In this document: one piece after another, positions 50,701 to 63,571 of the stretch
Numbering within the stretch: the first letter of the stretch is position 1
How the letters are laid out: each line of letters opens with the position of its first letter
From: Gymnogyps californianus
Taxonomy: Eukaryota; Chordata; Aves; Accipitriformes; Cathartidae
Assembly: GCF_018139145.2 (NCBI RefSeq)
Contig: NC_059471.1
Coordinates: 209,083,494-209,147,493 of the forward strand
Reading direction: 5' to 3'
DNA: 64,000 nucleotides
Position numbers and translations under genes: made by a program
Notes under the pieces: model-generated
Databases searched by the model: none
What the model saw: the letters and a program-made list of their open reading frames with translations, nothing else
What the model was told of the DNA's origin: nothing

Positions 50701-52639
50701 GTAGATTCATAAAGGGAAATACAGTGAAAAATTCCACAGTGCTCTAACAGACCTAGATCAGTTGCATCCTCTAAATTTCAATTACTGCAGAACAAAAAAG
50801 ATCACTTTTCCTTAACTATCTAGTAAGCAAAACAGCATAAGCAATCTTTTTCATCTGTACTGGACATAGGATAGCTATTAAACTGGGGCAAGAGTTGAGC
50901 CTACATTATCTTTACACAGAACAGCAATTAAAAATCAACTTCAGGCATGAAGCAAGAAAACATTCTACTCCAGAATGTACCATAGGAACAGCAACATGTG
51001 AGTAAGTCATGAATAATTATACAAGAATGTGCTTAAGCGGGTGTCTGATTCAGGACCTCTGATGAGCATGCAAGTCCAGTGAGGTGGGAAGCTTTTCATT
51101 ACACTCACTGAGCTTTACTCAGCTCCTAATTTCTTTGCAGTACACTCACTAAAACAACCCCCTGACAAAGCTAAAGTTGTAATTTTGTTTTGGTTTGTTT
51201 TCAAAACTGAATTAATCACATTTAGCAATTTTCTTTTAGGAATTGTAAAATCATTTCTTGATTAAAAGCTGATATTTAAAACCTTTAACCTGTAGTGAAT
51301 TACCTTAGACAAAACTATAAAGTCCTAAAAATAGGGCTTTGTAATGGAAGTGCTGACAAAACCCTAATGAAAAGAACACCAGTGGCCCTACTATAATAAT
51401 AAAATAACAAACAGAAGAGGAAAGTTAAGCCTTCTTCCAAGGAACTTGCACAGTCATTCTGTTTTGTTCTGGTTTGCTGTGCTATTCAATGTGGTATTGT
51501 TCAGTGAAAGCAGAGTTTATAGGAATGCATTTTTTCTATGTAGTTCTATAAACCAAGAAAAAAGTGACATGTGAAATTAAAGGGCCTAAGGGACTGGTCA
51601 TTGCAAAACATAACTGAAATGTCCGCATTTCTTTTGTCTACTCTATTCCTCTCCTGCCCCCAGCTATAGTAAGAAATGAGAAGTTCAAATCAAGTCATAT
51701 TTGATATTTACTTGATGTACTGCATCTAGCAGAATTTCCATAATTTCTTTATCCATTTTCCATGCAGAAACATGCATCTCCATTTGCCCCTGCATAATCA
51801 TCATGCATGCTAACACACTTATGAGAAAAGATGACCGTGAAACTCCCACAGAAATTAATATAATATATTTGTATGAAGCATAAAAGTAATACAGGCTGCA
51901 GGGGTACCCCATGTTGAGGGGTCTAAAGAGGAGTTTTGGTCCCAGGGCAGACCATCAGATTTAATTTACACCAGGCTGTAAGGTGGAAAGGCCTGAAAAA
52001 GCATTGAGCCTGTACGTGAAACAAGATTCATCCTTCAAAACCTGTTCAAGGTGCCTCAGACGTAGCTCAGCGGTACGTGTTACTGGTATTGGCAGACATG
52101 GCAGGCTCACACATGGAGCGAAGGCCTAACTCTTTTTTTTTCATGAGGTCTTCTTTTTGCTCAAAGAAAAAGGGTTATAATCCTGTGCACATTAATTCTT
52201 AGGAACTGTTTAGGTGTACATTTTACTTTTTTTTTTTCAGTGTCAACTACACTGGGTCAATTAAACTAAAACAGAGTTGCACTGTTGGGGTACAGTTGGT
52301 TATTGTAGGCTTTCAGAAGGCAGAGAACTATCTCTAAATCTGGAAGACAAATAACCTCAGATGATAAGAGCAATTCAGGAAGGACTGTTTGAGCCTCTTT
52401 AGCTTCAAACACCAGGCTACAGCTCACAGCCAGAGTGCCTTGTAGCAGTATAGAGCAGTATGGAGCAGGACCTCCCTCACACCTAAAATTTGTTGAAGGT
52501 TCTTGTATGTTAGCCTTCATCACCACATTAGTGTCTGTATTGCTTGCTAAGACCTGCTGCCTCAAAGGGACGGTCTGACATAGTCCCGTTTTCTTGAGTC
52601 TCCACAGAGGAAAAGGGACTTATAAGGATGTTTATTGAC
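47741..52639. other. Intergenic, no secure gene
   Basis: AT-rich DNA following the CR1 cluster. It includes the hairpin at 48657. Open frames near 49250-49530 and 52266-52565 look like diverged repeat or chance sequence. Confidence 0.6.
48657..48686. repeat. Perfect 12-bp inverted repeat (hairpin)
   Basis: TGTTGTCACTCA and TGAGTGACAACA are separated by CCTTTC. This 12-bp stem with a 6-nt loop is the tightest hairpin I noticed in the window. Confidence 0.9.
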
Positions 52640-53040
52640 CCACTGTCAGTGCCTGAGTGCACTTGGGGGCCCTAATGTCCCTTCACACCCCTGGGGCTCC
52701 CCCCACCCTGCCCATGGCCTAGGACCCCATTCCAGCCCCCAGGGGCAGCAGTGCCTGCCCCAGCGAGGCCGTAGGATGCCGTCTTCAGTCCCACCGCAGC
52801 CCTGCCCATGGGTCGTGTCAAGCTGGGTCACCTGCGGGCTGATGTTCAGTCCCCATCCCCAGGGAGGTGCCTGAAGCCCAGGGCTGGGGCTGCCCCAGCT
52901 GCCCCCCAGCCTGCCCTGCTCCTGGCTGGGGAGGATGGGCCCTGGCTGCCAGGCCCTGCCTGCCACCCCTGGGAGTCCTTACTGCCCCCAGCCCAGGAAG
53001 CTGCCATCCCTTGCGATTCCCTGACAGGCATCTTCTTGCC
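52640..53040. other. Isolated GC-rich island of unknown origin
   Basis: About 400 bp of C/G-rich sequence with sharp edges in AT-rich surroundings. It is full of CCCCAG, CTGCCC and GGGGC strings but relatively poor in CpG, so it is not a typical CpG-island promoter. All six frames contain long low-complexity Pro/Gly/Ala-rich open stretches typical of GC-rich non-coding DNA. It could be part of an LTR or another insertion from a GC-rich element, or a misplaced segment. I could not find clear target-site duplications. Confidence 0.6.
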
Positions 53041-55553
53041 TTGTACCTCATAGTTCACATATAATGAAGACGTGCTTTTTACTGCCACCAAGGCCTGATT
53101 TTATCCCTATTGATGAGAACAGAACATTTTTAGGTCTAGTACTAACAGATGTGGCAAGAGTAGACTGCGTGCTAGTTTGAGTGGAGTGCCTGGACACAGA
53201 GCAGCTCAGGGAGGGCTGGTCATCAGAAACAGGGTTCCCCATGCGTGTTGAAGAAGACATTAGCCTTCAACAAGGACTGTAGAAACTATATAATGACCTT
53301 TCAGGGTTAATACTGAGGCAAGAGGAGTTCCATTTCCTAAAGGGATGAAAAACTGCTATGAAAGAAAGGGAAGTTGCTTTCATAACCTAAGTGAAACTTT
53401 TTCACTATGGAAATTGCTTCACTAGAGCTTTGGGATTTAGCTCAGATGATCCTGAAGTTCTCCAAAATGTCAACCTTTGATAAATTCCAGGACAAAAAAG
53501 TCCCAAACAAGGCCTGTTCTCCATAGTTTCTAGTTCTTCTATGAAGCTCCTCCAACCTTTCACACGCGTATTTATGGGGAGCAAAGAAGCTGGCTGATTC
53601 ACTAATACTCTGAATCTACTTGTATCTTGTTCCTGAGCATTCTGGGGAGAATAGTCCTTTTGTTTTAGGCTTTGGAAAAAGCCATCGTAACTTTGCCTCC
53701 CATTAAATGTACGTTTGATGGGGAGCTCAGTGAATGTGACCTGTAAGGAAACAGAATAGCGTGTTTCAGTCTTTGCAAAGGAAACATTTATAACAATTTA
53801 TAGCCAAACGTGTTCTTCAGAGATGCACTAGAATTACATGTAGAGCCTCAAATACTTTAAGGAAAAGGGCATTTCGTCTCAGTGAAAACTGGCTGTTTAA
53901 ATGTGTTCATATATATATGTACGAACAAACAAGCATTAAAGCCTGAATGTTTCTTCTTTCTTCCCACTCAGTGTCAATGGAGGTTGTCCTTAGGCATTGT
54001 ACGTTCCTGGCAATGTAGCAAAGTAGTAGCAGAGGACAATCAGTTTAGCTGTGCTCTGCAGGGAGTTCTAGCAAAGGACACAGCGTGGCTACATCCAGAA
54101 ACAAGGGTCTTCTTTTGTGAGTATTTATAATCCATGCACTGGACAAACAAAAAAAAAAATTACTCTGGTCTTTCAGTTAGTGGATTCACGGCTTGCCATA
54201 TCCATTCTGTCCTTCTTGTTATTTGCAGACATCGTTTGTATCCCACTGAGTTGCCTGGCTGCTGCTGAGGGCTTATTTTCATTTTCAGAAGACAGTAGTA
54301 ACCATAAAATATCCTTACAATATCCTTTTGAACTGGAAATCTCTATCCTTGCTTTACAGGAAGGAACACAGGCAAAGCTGAATGGATTAGTGATGATTAA
54401 GTACTACTGGTTGTTTCTTCAATTCTGTATGTGCCAAATAGAAATAATGATACTTTCTTTTCTCTACTTCTTGTCTGGTATATTTAAACTTCATGCTTTC
54501 CAGGGCAGCATTTGTCTCATTAGCTGTTTGCACAATGCTTAGTGCTGTGGCATATTACTTTTAGATAGAGCCCCCAGGCACTTCCAAACAGCTGCTTAGT
54601 TTACCTAAGGATACAAGGGTATGTCGATAACAGACAGAACCTGATTTATTCTACTTGCTGTATGTGCAAGCCAGTTTCCAAAAGGAAGCAGCATAGCTGT
54701 ACTAAGCTATTAGCATCGCACAGAGTGAATTCCATCAAGTACAGCAACTTGCTAGCATTTGCATGGCTTCCAGGCTGATTTACAGTTTGGTTCATGGGCA
54801 GAGAGGGGTGTGTATGTGTACGTGTGGCTTTATCTGCACAAGCCCACACAGCTGTGCCAAAAGATAGGCTGAAGATAAGTTTGTAGCTTTCGTTTCAGGC
54901 ATTGTTAGTTTGTAGTCTTCAAAAAGAAACAATAAACGCCATTAATAAAAATAGCAACCCTTCTGGCCTAGTAAACAGACCTCATATACATTGATAGCAT
55001 TATATTGGCAACAATGCACTCCATATGCTCATGAAGGTTACAGGGCACATTTCCATGTAAACAGTTGAGACAGCGAACTTCAAATATTTGGAAGAAATGT
55101 TTATTTAACAACTGAATACATGCTAAAAGAAATAATTTACAGCAGCAGTTGCATTACATTTTTTTCTCTCCAGTTTTCTAGTTCCCATCTGAATTGAAGT
55201 GATAAATACAGAAGCAGAATTATTTACTACTCAGTGAGGAATGCGCTTAAAGAATAAGCGCATAACTTTGGCACTGATATAGCAAATAAACCACCTTATC
55301 ACCTGTGTGGCAAAACCTTGCATTTTAGTATTATGCTGAACACACCGAAATGGAGTACCTCTAGATAACAGTACTTTACACTGTACCTCCTTATCTAGTC
55401 AAAAATATTTACATCTCTTTTGGCTAATGTGTAGGTAGCAAAAACTGAACTATTAAACACATACCATTGATATTCACTAAATAATACATAAAAAGGATCA
55501 GTAAATGCGCATTCACATGCATTTAATTTAATTTTATTTTTTTACATAGTGAC
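53041..55553. other. Intergenic, or distal SEMA3A 3' flank
   Basis: No recognisable repeat or gene. It may include further SEMA3A 3' UTR if a more distal polyadenylation site is used (another minus-strand AATAAA lies near 54640). Confidence 0.55.
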
Positions 55554-55559
55554 TTTATT
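55554..55559 (-). promoter_or_regulatory. Candidate distal SEMA3A polyadenylation signal
   Basis: A canonical AATAAA on the minus strand, 3.4 kb after the SEMA3A stop, with a second AATAAA 21 bases further on (55538-55533). Assignment as the used site is inference. Confidence 0.3.
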
Positions 55560-58500
55560 GGGTCATGAAGATTTAACTCTTTTCTGCAAAGATGCACATT
55601 TTCTCAGTTTGATGTTATAGTTTAACATAACCATACAGTTTTTAGGAGCCATTGAACAAATTCCCATCTTCAGTGATCCATGCAAGTGCAAAGTGTAGAT
55701 GAGTAAGAATAAGATTCAATGCATTTTTGTTCCTTGCAAATGGATATCTTAAAACAAATCAAAATGGATCTTTCTGGTTACAAATGAAATCCTTTATTTC
55801 TCTCCAGCTTAAACACAACTTTTTACTTACTTTTGCTAAAGTCTGTAACTAGAGGTTTAGAGGGGTTTATTGATGATTTACAGAAATACCATTTTTACCT
55901 TTATCTTAAAATCTTATCTTGCTTTAAACAATAATGACACAAACGGGGGTATGAATTTTACTGAAGCTGCAGGGCATCTTTCTATACATGAATTCATTAA
56001 GGCCTATATTCTTTGAAAAAAGTTCATTTCACATCAGTATTAAATGCTGTTTTAACTTGACCATAATATGAACCTGAAAATCAAAAATTTCCACTGCTGG
56101 CTTGATCTTCTGCCCTCCTATTTATATAAGCAAATACAAAGACATAAACAAGACTGCTCATGTCAGTGAGGATTGGATTGAAGTTTGTAAGAACTGATCA
56201 TATCGATTGTCCAATCAGACTGCCAGGTTATGGTAAAAACATTGCAACTTCTGTAATTGCGTTCCCACAGATTATCTTTCTCTGTATAGAAAAACATATT
56301 TTAGAATCCTGACTTAATTTAATCTGATTCTTCTTCAGGGGTGGTGAAAGAGGTTGGTTTTGGTTTGATTTTTTGCAGCAAGTTGCTATAGAACCAGTTG
56401 CTATGAGCATGGTAGAGAAAAAAAAGTTAGATAGCAATTCCATTAATATGTAAAAAAGGAAACCAAGTCATTTGGGGGCTGTTGAAATCAATCTGTATTT
56501 TTCCCACTGAATTCTCTGAGGTTCATTTTAGAACTGTTTCCTTTTGTAACAAAGAGGATTCTAATGACTTGATGGTACACAATAGCCCTACACAAAAGGC
56601 TAAAGAGTGTTCTGTGATTACAATTAAATAATTCAGCTGACAGCAATGCTCAGAAATTAATCATAAGCTGAGCTGAAAAATTAATACTTCTGTACAGGAA
56701 AGCACATAGTTGAACCTATGTTTTAATTCATCCCTATTCAGCACATCATGAAAGCATGGGAATTTAATGGCATATTAAAGCTCACAGGAGTCAAGTTAAA
56801 CATAAGAGAAACTTAAAGTTGCTTCAAAACTAAATTCCCAAGTGCTTTCCTAAGCACAGCCTTGTCCTGGACTATTCAATGAATTTTTTGCTAAAGAATT
56901 ACATGACAAAAAATCTTGCAAGTTCATCCCCTGCAAAAGATTCAAAGGGGACTTAAAGTGACTGGGCCGTTAGTGAAAATCCAATTGCTATGGAGGCAAG
57001 AAGCCAAGGCTTCACTAATCAGAAGGATACTTGAATTAGTGAGTGGCAAGGAGACTGGGATGTATTGTGAGAGAAGCTGTCACAGCAGTTGTGTTATATT
57101 GTATCTGATAAGGCTGATGATAGTGTAGTGATTGATAAATTAAATAATCTGGAGTGAATAACAACAAAACAGATCAGTCATCAATACAGACACACTTTTA
57201 TATAAAAGCTCCTTTAGCAAACTAAGGACTTTGTTCTAGTAATTTTCCCCACAATGACATTACTTGAAATCATGTCATTTACGGACTCTACCAAGATAAA
57301 ACATGGGAGGCTGGAGAAAGATGATCTCAAAAGAACTGGACACCATAGAACTGGGGACCAAAGGCACATCTGTGCTGAGGTGAATAAATCCACTACTTAT
57401 AACCCTAAACTGACACTTACGGTGCAAGTACATTGTCTGTTTTACCCGGTTGCTCTCCTGTATATAGAATAAGACAGAAGTGCAGGACCAAATTATCTGT
57501 TAGTACAAACTAGTCTTAAGCTGAACTTCACCAGTTTACTACTGCAGCAGACTTTGCCCACAGATAAAACTGTCCCTTAGATCTTAAAACAGAGAGCTGG
57601 CTTTGAGGTTACTATTTACGTGGCCTAGTGCTGGTTCTTTGCATTGGGGTGATCTGGCCCACAGAAAGAGTGGAGCACTGAGAATCAGTAGTGTGGACAT
57701 ATTTCTACCACTGAGCTGGGAACAAAACTCCTTAAACTGAATGTGAGCTTTGCTCATGGATATATGACAGTCTATGAGCCACAGTATTTAAATATTAGCA
57801 TTCACAAATATTTACGAACCAAGAAAGCAAGAGTGTAATTAGTAAAGGGTACTTTAATGCTATTTACTTTTTTTAATTAAAAAAAAAATGTACAACTGAA
57901 AATCAATGCTCTCCTCTTCATTGGTTCAATCTATAGCAAGGTATTATACAAGTTGAATCATTTCAAATACCATACTTAGAAAAAAAGAATGCAGAAGACT
58001 TCCATGCTATACAGCGACTTTCATGTTAAAATTGTTTTGAAGTTATATGTCATATAGATTACTGAGAGGGGAGGAGGTTAACTGCAGTGTGACTAGCTCC
58101 CCTGGAAGATTTTCCAAACAAAAGAGTAAAGCAGCTCATAATTGGAAGTTGTCTTTTTTTCCTCTAAACCAATAATTAGAAAGTACAATATTTCTAAGAC
58201 AAAAAGTCTAATCTATTTTAGAAAAGAGCTAATGTTTGCTGCATATTTTTCATGGTACATTTAAATTATAGTTTTAATAAAATACATCTTTAGATCAAAG
58301 CTGAAAGAAGTCATCAGTAGTAGGCCAGTGTACTCCACAATTTTTGTTCTTCCAGGTGATGGATGGCTTATGTTGTTCAGATTACCACAAACAATCTCAT
58401 TCAGTATTGTTTTTCCTCTTCTAGTACATATAAACAGGAGAACTGGTAGACAAAACAAGAACAAAATCCTTGTGTCCAATCACGTGTTTAGACGTTCATC

Positions 58501-58777
58501 AGCTTAATGAGTTCATGCAGTTTTATATATAAGTCAAGAAATGGTAGTGCTGATGCTGAAAGGTGGGTTTTTTCTTTTCTTTAAGATGACAGCATGAAAT
58601 ACAGCATTTTGTTTATATCTCAGGCAAAAGAGAAAGCAAAACTTGCCTGCTGAACACTTGCAGAACTTTTTGAGCAGTAAGCTAGGTCCAGGTGAGCTAT
58701 CATCCTTGAAACTCTGGTCTTTCTGGTCTTAGAATCAGAGCAGAGAGGAAGGACTTACTAGGAAAGTTAGAAATGGA

Positions 58778-58783
58778 TTTTAT
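58778..58783 (-). promoter_or_regulatory. Candidate proximal SEMA3A polyadenylation signal
   Basis: AATAAA on the minus strand about 150 nt downstream of the stop codon. It could give a short 3' UTR isoform; use is not shown by the sequence. Confidence 0.2.
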
Positions 58784-58928
58784 TTAAACCTGGTGGAAAT
58801 TGTTTGAACTTTCCACTCTTGTAAACATCCACATAATGCCATGAAAAAGTTCATGAATATTGCATTTTTTTCCAGTTATCTGTCTATACAAGTTTCTACT
58901 TGGATGAGGTTCCTAGAGGTAATGTAGC

Positions 58929-59384
58929 TCAGACACTCCGTGGTGCCCTCTCAAATTCATGGGTCCTCCTGTTCCTACCTTTTTTATTCTCTTGTAGGTG
59001 CTTCCACTTATTTGTATTCACCTGCGCGTTGGCAGGCCTTTGCCGGCGTTGTTTGCGGTCTCTTTTCCAAACTTGCTCACAGAACTCATCCATTGTGTTG
59101 AGATTGGGGTGATTGATTAACTGCATGAAGTCTCGATACCAGATCTTTTGACTGGGAGTCATGCTATTGGTAGCATCCTTGGTCTTGGAGGCATCACCAT
59201 CTTCTTCTTTATGGAGCAGCTCTTCCAGGTGGTCAGTATCAATTACTTCCAGGGTCACTTTGAGCAAAGTTTGCATGAAGCCATGCTCCACAGCATGACA
59301 AAAATAAATACCAGAGTCTCTCCGTTGAAGACTTCGTAGCAATAGGCCCTGTTCTGTCCGGATCATGCGATCATCCACTTTTAT
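58929..59384 (-). CDS. SEMA3A: SEMA3A (semaphorin-3A / collapsin-1), terminal coding exon
   Basis: Encodes the last 151 residues of semaphorin-3A, the secreted axon-repellent ligand that acts through neuropilin-1/plexin-A receptors. The exon starts after a minus-strand AATACAG acceptor in phase 0 and ends in TGA at 58931-58929. In order it holds the second half of the C2-type Ig domain, with the disulfide cysteine in the YFCHAVEHG motif (exon residue 29), a linker, the conserved MTPSQKIWYRDFMQL block, the MDEFCEQVW segment whose cysteine in this family makes the interchain dimer bond, and a strongly basic tail with furin-type RxxR sites (KRDRKQRRQR, KGRNRR) ending in RAPRSV. The basic tail is the heparin/neuropilin-binding region known for class 3 semaphorins. 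I recognise it as SEMA3A rather than SEMA3D or SEMA3E from the near-invariant C-terminus. No frameshift or stop is present. Confidence 0.97.
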   Translation of the reverse strand: MKVDDRMIRTEQGLLLRSLQRRDSGIYFCHAVEHGFMQTLLKVTLEVIDTDHLEELLHKEEDGDASKTKDATNSMTPSQKIWYRDFMQLINHPNLNTMDEFCEQVWKRDRKQRRQRPANAQVNTNKWKHLQENKKGRNRRTHEFERAPRSV

Positions 59385-60987
59385 CTGTATTGGAAAAAAG
59401 TGGTAATTTCAATAGTTATCTTTCATATATGTGCAACATTATCCTCTAACCGTACTGGTTCCTTAGTACCGCTCCTTTCAGCTGGTAAAACTTGGCCAAA
59501 AATCCCCAAAACCGCATGAATGGAAAACCCCTTGCCAGACATCTGCAGTTATGGAAGGCTCAAATACTTTGGAAAAACTACTGATGTACTGCAAAGAGTT
59601 TAGGGGATTAAGAATTTACTCCTTAGTCCCTACTGCTGGTGAACAAAGATCTGTATCAACTCTGTCAGATGGACTTGCTGGTAAGATTACAGAAGATGCA
59701 AGCCTATAATCAGCAGAGTCGACATGGATGCATTTAGCTATATTACCGAGGTCACATTTATCATTATCTTTTGGTCAAGCCTAGCTATATTTGTGGGAAA
59801 GGTTCTGTGTCTTCCTATTGTTCCTTACTACAAAAGCCCTTATGCATAGAAGTGGGCTCTGCGTAAGTGGAGAATTTACAAAGAAACAATAAGGATTAAA
59901 TCTCAAAATTTCAATATTCAAAAAGCAGCTGTCCAAAATACTGTATTTTTCTGAATTAATTAATATCTAGAATATAATTTCATTCTTTGAATGCACATGT
60001 CACTGCAGATAGAAAGGGCACAAACCTGTTTGCTGCTGTCTCCACCAAGAATAAATTCTAAATAATTTACTACTTACACAAACAAAGCAAACAGCAAAAA
60101 TATCTGAAGCTGCTAATGTAGCTAAGAATTTATGTAGCTAATGTAGCTAAGTACATGCTTTAAAAAAAATAAATGCTTCAGAGTAGTTTGGATATATTTA
60201 CAAATACTTCAATGCAACAAATAAGTTTTTGTTTCCTAGCTTGATCTCCCTACCTACCAAAGTAGATTATTCTCTTAAGATATGTGTGACCTAGCTTGAT
60301 AGTAACATGACTTGAGAACCTGGGTGAGTAATAACATAAGAATGTTGGTGACAAGAGAAGGAGAAAAATAAAGTATCAGCTTAGTGTAATGGAAGCAGGG
60401 AAAGTTAGTGGTTTTGCCTCTACGAATATTGCTTTTGATTAAAAAAATGTACAAGTTTTCATACCCTTGTGTCCGCTACAGTTCCCAGCTCTTCTTTCTG
60501 TCTGTCTTACCCACAGTAGTCTTAGAGCATGCAGTACATAGGAAACGCTCCTGTTAGACTACGTTTCAGTCAAACAGTATAATTAGATGAATGCAGTTAG
60601 ACTTTTTTTCAGAGGCAGTTTTAAGGTCTTTGTAATATTTAAGTTCAATATAATCCTTGTATGATGCTTTAGGTGGCACTCAGATAGCATGCTAACTTTA
60701 TGTATTTCTGAGATATCTAACGGAAAACCAGTGTGTTTTGCAGAGGGTCTGACCAGGGAGAGGATATGAATGTTTTCTGATGTAACAGTCTGTAAAACCT
60801 GTTAGAGAGCTTATAGGATTTTATGGTGATAAGAGTAAGAATATGGTGAAGAACAACAGAAATTACAAGATTCCAGAGAAATTCTGCTAAACTAAAATAC
60901 AGATGGACATTATTCTGGGAAGGACTCAGGTTCACGTATATCTTCATAGAGAAGACTGGTTGCATCTCTTTATTTTTTCTACTGTAC
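59385..60987 (-). other. SEMA3A: SEMA3A last intron
   Basis: A 1,603-bp phase-0 intron with GT-AG ends on the minus strand (GTACAG donor, AATACAG acceptor). It is AT-rich and contains no recognisable repeat apart from a short direct duplication around 60112-60151, where a GCTAATGTAGCTAAG unit occurs twice. Confidence 0.9.
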
Positions 60988-61130
60988 CTCTTCTTTGCGG
61001 TCATCATTTTGCTTCTGGAATTGCCAGTAGACTACGGCACGCTGAGATTTTGGACTGCACTCAAGAAAAGTGCTGCTATTCTCTACTCCATAGATAATCT
61101 TTTCGTCCAGGGTCTGACCACTTGGGTTAT
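60988..61130 (-). CDS. SEMA3A: SEMA3A penultimate coding exon (start of Ig domain)
   Basis: A 143-bp exon with an acceptor TGCTTTACAG and a donor GAG|GTACAG. It begins with two bases of a split codon and ends in phase 0, which joins in frame to the terminal exon at 59384. It encodes the end of the PSI-to-Ig linker (NPSGQTLDEK) and the first half of the Ig domain, with IIYGVENSSTFLECSPKSQ and the VVYWQFQ tryptophan strand. The cysteine in FLECSPKSQ pairs with the cysteine in YFC of the next exon, so the Ig disulfide spans the intron. The preceding exons, which carry the sema and PSI domains, lie beyond the right edge; I found none in 61131-64000. Confidence 0.95.
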
Positions 61131-63571
61131 CTGTAAAGCAAGAAAAAAAAGAAAAAAAAGAATTAAAATTACCAGGAAAGAAAAATCTTAATTGCTAAGT
61201 GAATTTGTTTAGAAATTGGGCTCCCTTAAGGTGTTTAAAGATAAAAACTTTAAAAGAAAAATTTCCCCACATCAGTATGCCATTTGGAAAATTGCCATCA
61301 ACATCTATGTCTTTGTAAGGAACCCTGGTAGGTTTTTTTTATTATTTCTCTATTTTAAATCCTAACAGCTGTTAACATCTCAATATGTGAAGTTAATGAA
61401 TTTCATTGTGAAATTTTGTGTAAACCTCATTATTATTCATCAAGGAAAACATCTAGGACACGACAAGAATTTTTAAGAGCAAACTGTATGCAGTGAGAAA
61501 ACTCAGGGTGTAGTTGCAGAATATCTGTAATGATGCCTCCTGGGCTCTATGATCATAATACTTTAGAGCAAAGTAATAAAACATGATGCTATTTAAAAGT
61601 AGTATAATGTGTTTAGATTCTATGGCACTGCAGTTTGCTGAAGCTGTTAATGACCAGGAATAATGTTTTTGAGGAAACAATCTTCAATTAATCATTTCCT
61701 CTCATACTGATATAATTTATGGAAATGTAATGAGGTTAATAAACCAGACATTATGGGAGGGGAAAAAGAAAGTTAAATAAATTACTTCCTTTTGTAACAA
61801 TAATGTTTCAAGATATTCATCAACTTGCTGGAAATATCACATAGCTATAGGACTTATATGGCATTTGATTCTTCTCCAATACCGCAGAGGCTGTAAGGCA
61901 TCATATTTCAACTCTCCACCTTAGCTCCTTAAAATGCTGTTATGGACTTAAGTGGCAACAGTACAATAATCCTGGAGAGTAGACGGGGAGGAAGGGGTTG
62001 GTAAGCTATTTAACACTGTGTTGATCTCATGGGGTTTCCTGTCTCTCTGCCATTATTTGTCATTCTTTTCATTTTCCACTTTTGATCTTTAACACTGGAA
62101 ATCTTTAACGAACTTCTTTTGATATGTTTTAACAGGAAAATGTTGTCTAATTAAAATCCTCTCAGAGAAATCCTTTGTCAGGTTTTGTTTGCTTTCACTG
62201 TGCCTTTATCATATCGGCCATGTTGTTTAGCAAACACAGGCTGTTTGCTAGATGACTGAGCCAAAGGTAAAAATAAAATTGAGCTCCTGGTTTATGTTGA
62301 TACAGCAATCCTATGTCTTTCCGTAATGACTTGCAGCCCTGAGAGAGGATGGGAGAAGGGATAGGGGACAGAATAGGAACTGGTGCTTGCCAGTTCTCAG
62401 TAAGAAAACATCAAATGGCTTATTAACACTAAACAAATAGGGAATGGGTTAGTTTGCTTTCCTCTGCTGGATTGTGAACCTTTCCAGCAAGTAAGTGGGG
62501 TGCTGTATAAACAACTAAGTGAAACAACTTTTATGACGTCTCTCAGAAGCCATCCCTATGAGGAATGTCAGTGCAGCTTTGGGCCAGGAAGATGAGGAGC
62601 AATGGACGAATGAATTAGAAAGCAAAGCAGCAAGAGAAGGGTAAGACAGCTGGAAGAGAATATAGCCAAGGGTACCAGCGGAAAGGTCTGAGACGGAGCA
62701 TAGGTGGATTTGTGTCAGTGAAACAGAGGAACTGGAAGTATGTGAAGGGATTAACTGAATAGAACTAGAAGTGATAAGATAAAGACTGGAAATGGAAATG
62801 ATTGGCTGATGACTCATGGGTCCAGATTCAACACTGTGAATAGCTGACTGATGTCCTGACTCTTCTGTTTCAAGTTAGGTGCTCTCATTTAGGAACAGAA
62901 TTCACACGGCTGAGCAGGCAGCCAAAGATCCTCACATAGTCAACAAGAGGCAGTTTGATATCTGAACTGGGATCCACAACAGATAGCACATGTAGGGCTG
63001 CAGCATAAGACAGTCAGTAGGAAATGTCCCCTTTTATAGCCTGGGACACATACGTTACTGCTCCACTGATGTATTTCTGTGAAACAGAGATTTACAGGCT
63101 TCCAGAATAACAGGGATTTCACTCTAGGATGCATGCTCTATTTCAATTCCTCTCTTCCAGGCTCCATGAACTTTGAATCATGGTTGCAGAATGGCCCAAC
63201 TTCAACAAGAGCAATCTGATAGTTTGGTTGCTTGTATTGGAAATAGAGCTATCAAGTCAATCTCCTAAGCCTCAGTGGACTTGAGTCCTTCTCCCATCCT
63301 AATAGCTATTTAACTAGCAGGTTACTACTTAGGTGGCTTGCAGCACCACTTGACTATATTTTCCTGAACACAACATAGTCCAAGTGAATTATACAGGAGC
63401 AGAGCACATGTAACACTGGTCTCATTAGATCCAAGGAGACAGTCTTCTAGATCCTAAATATCAGTACAAAGGACAAAATTAGGTATTTCTTTGGCAAGGG
63501 TCCTACTGCCCATGAGCAGCAGCATATTTTATATAGAGAATTTCTGGAAAACTTAGGTACCTAGGATATCC
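61131..63571 (-). other. SEMA3A: SEMA3A intron (partial)
   Basis: This is the 3' part of the intron preceding the penultimate exon, and it ends in a TGCTTTACAG acceptor. It is AT-rich without recognisable exons. A short segment around 62880-62960 vaguely resembles old SINE sequence but is too diverged to call. Confidence 0.8.

Larger units (their letters stand above)
55554..58928 (-). other. SEMA3A: Probable SEMA3A 3' untranslated region
   Basis: Downstream of the TGA at 58929 the minus strand runs through about 3.4 kb of AT-rich DNA with no CR1 or LTR insertion. AATAAA signals on the minus strand lie at 58783-58778 (a possible proximal site about 150 nt after the stop) and at 55559-55554 in the context CCCAATAAAGTC, with another at 55538-55533. 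SEMA3A transcripts in other vertebrates have 3' UTRs of several kb, which suits the distal signals. The true end cannot be fixed from sequence; RNA 3'-end data are needed. Confidence 0.45.

Noticed and set aside
52646..53091. Several Pro/Gly/Ala-rich open frames on both strands
   Set aside because: They are a product of the low stop-codon density in the GC-rich island, since every frame is open.
53425..53460. tRNA-like start GGGATTTAGCTCAG on the plus strand
   Set aside because: Only the 5' D-arm-like words are present; no anticodon arm or GGTTCGA-type T-loop follows at the right distance.
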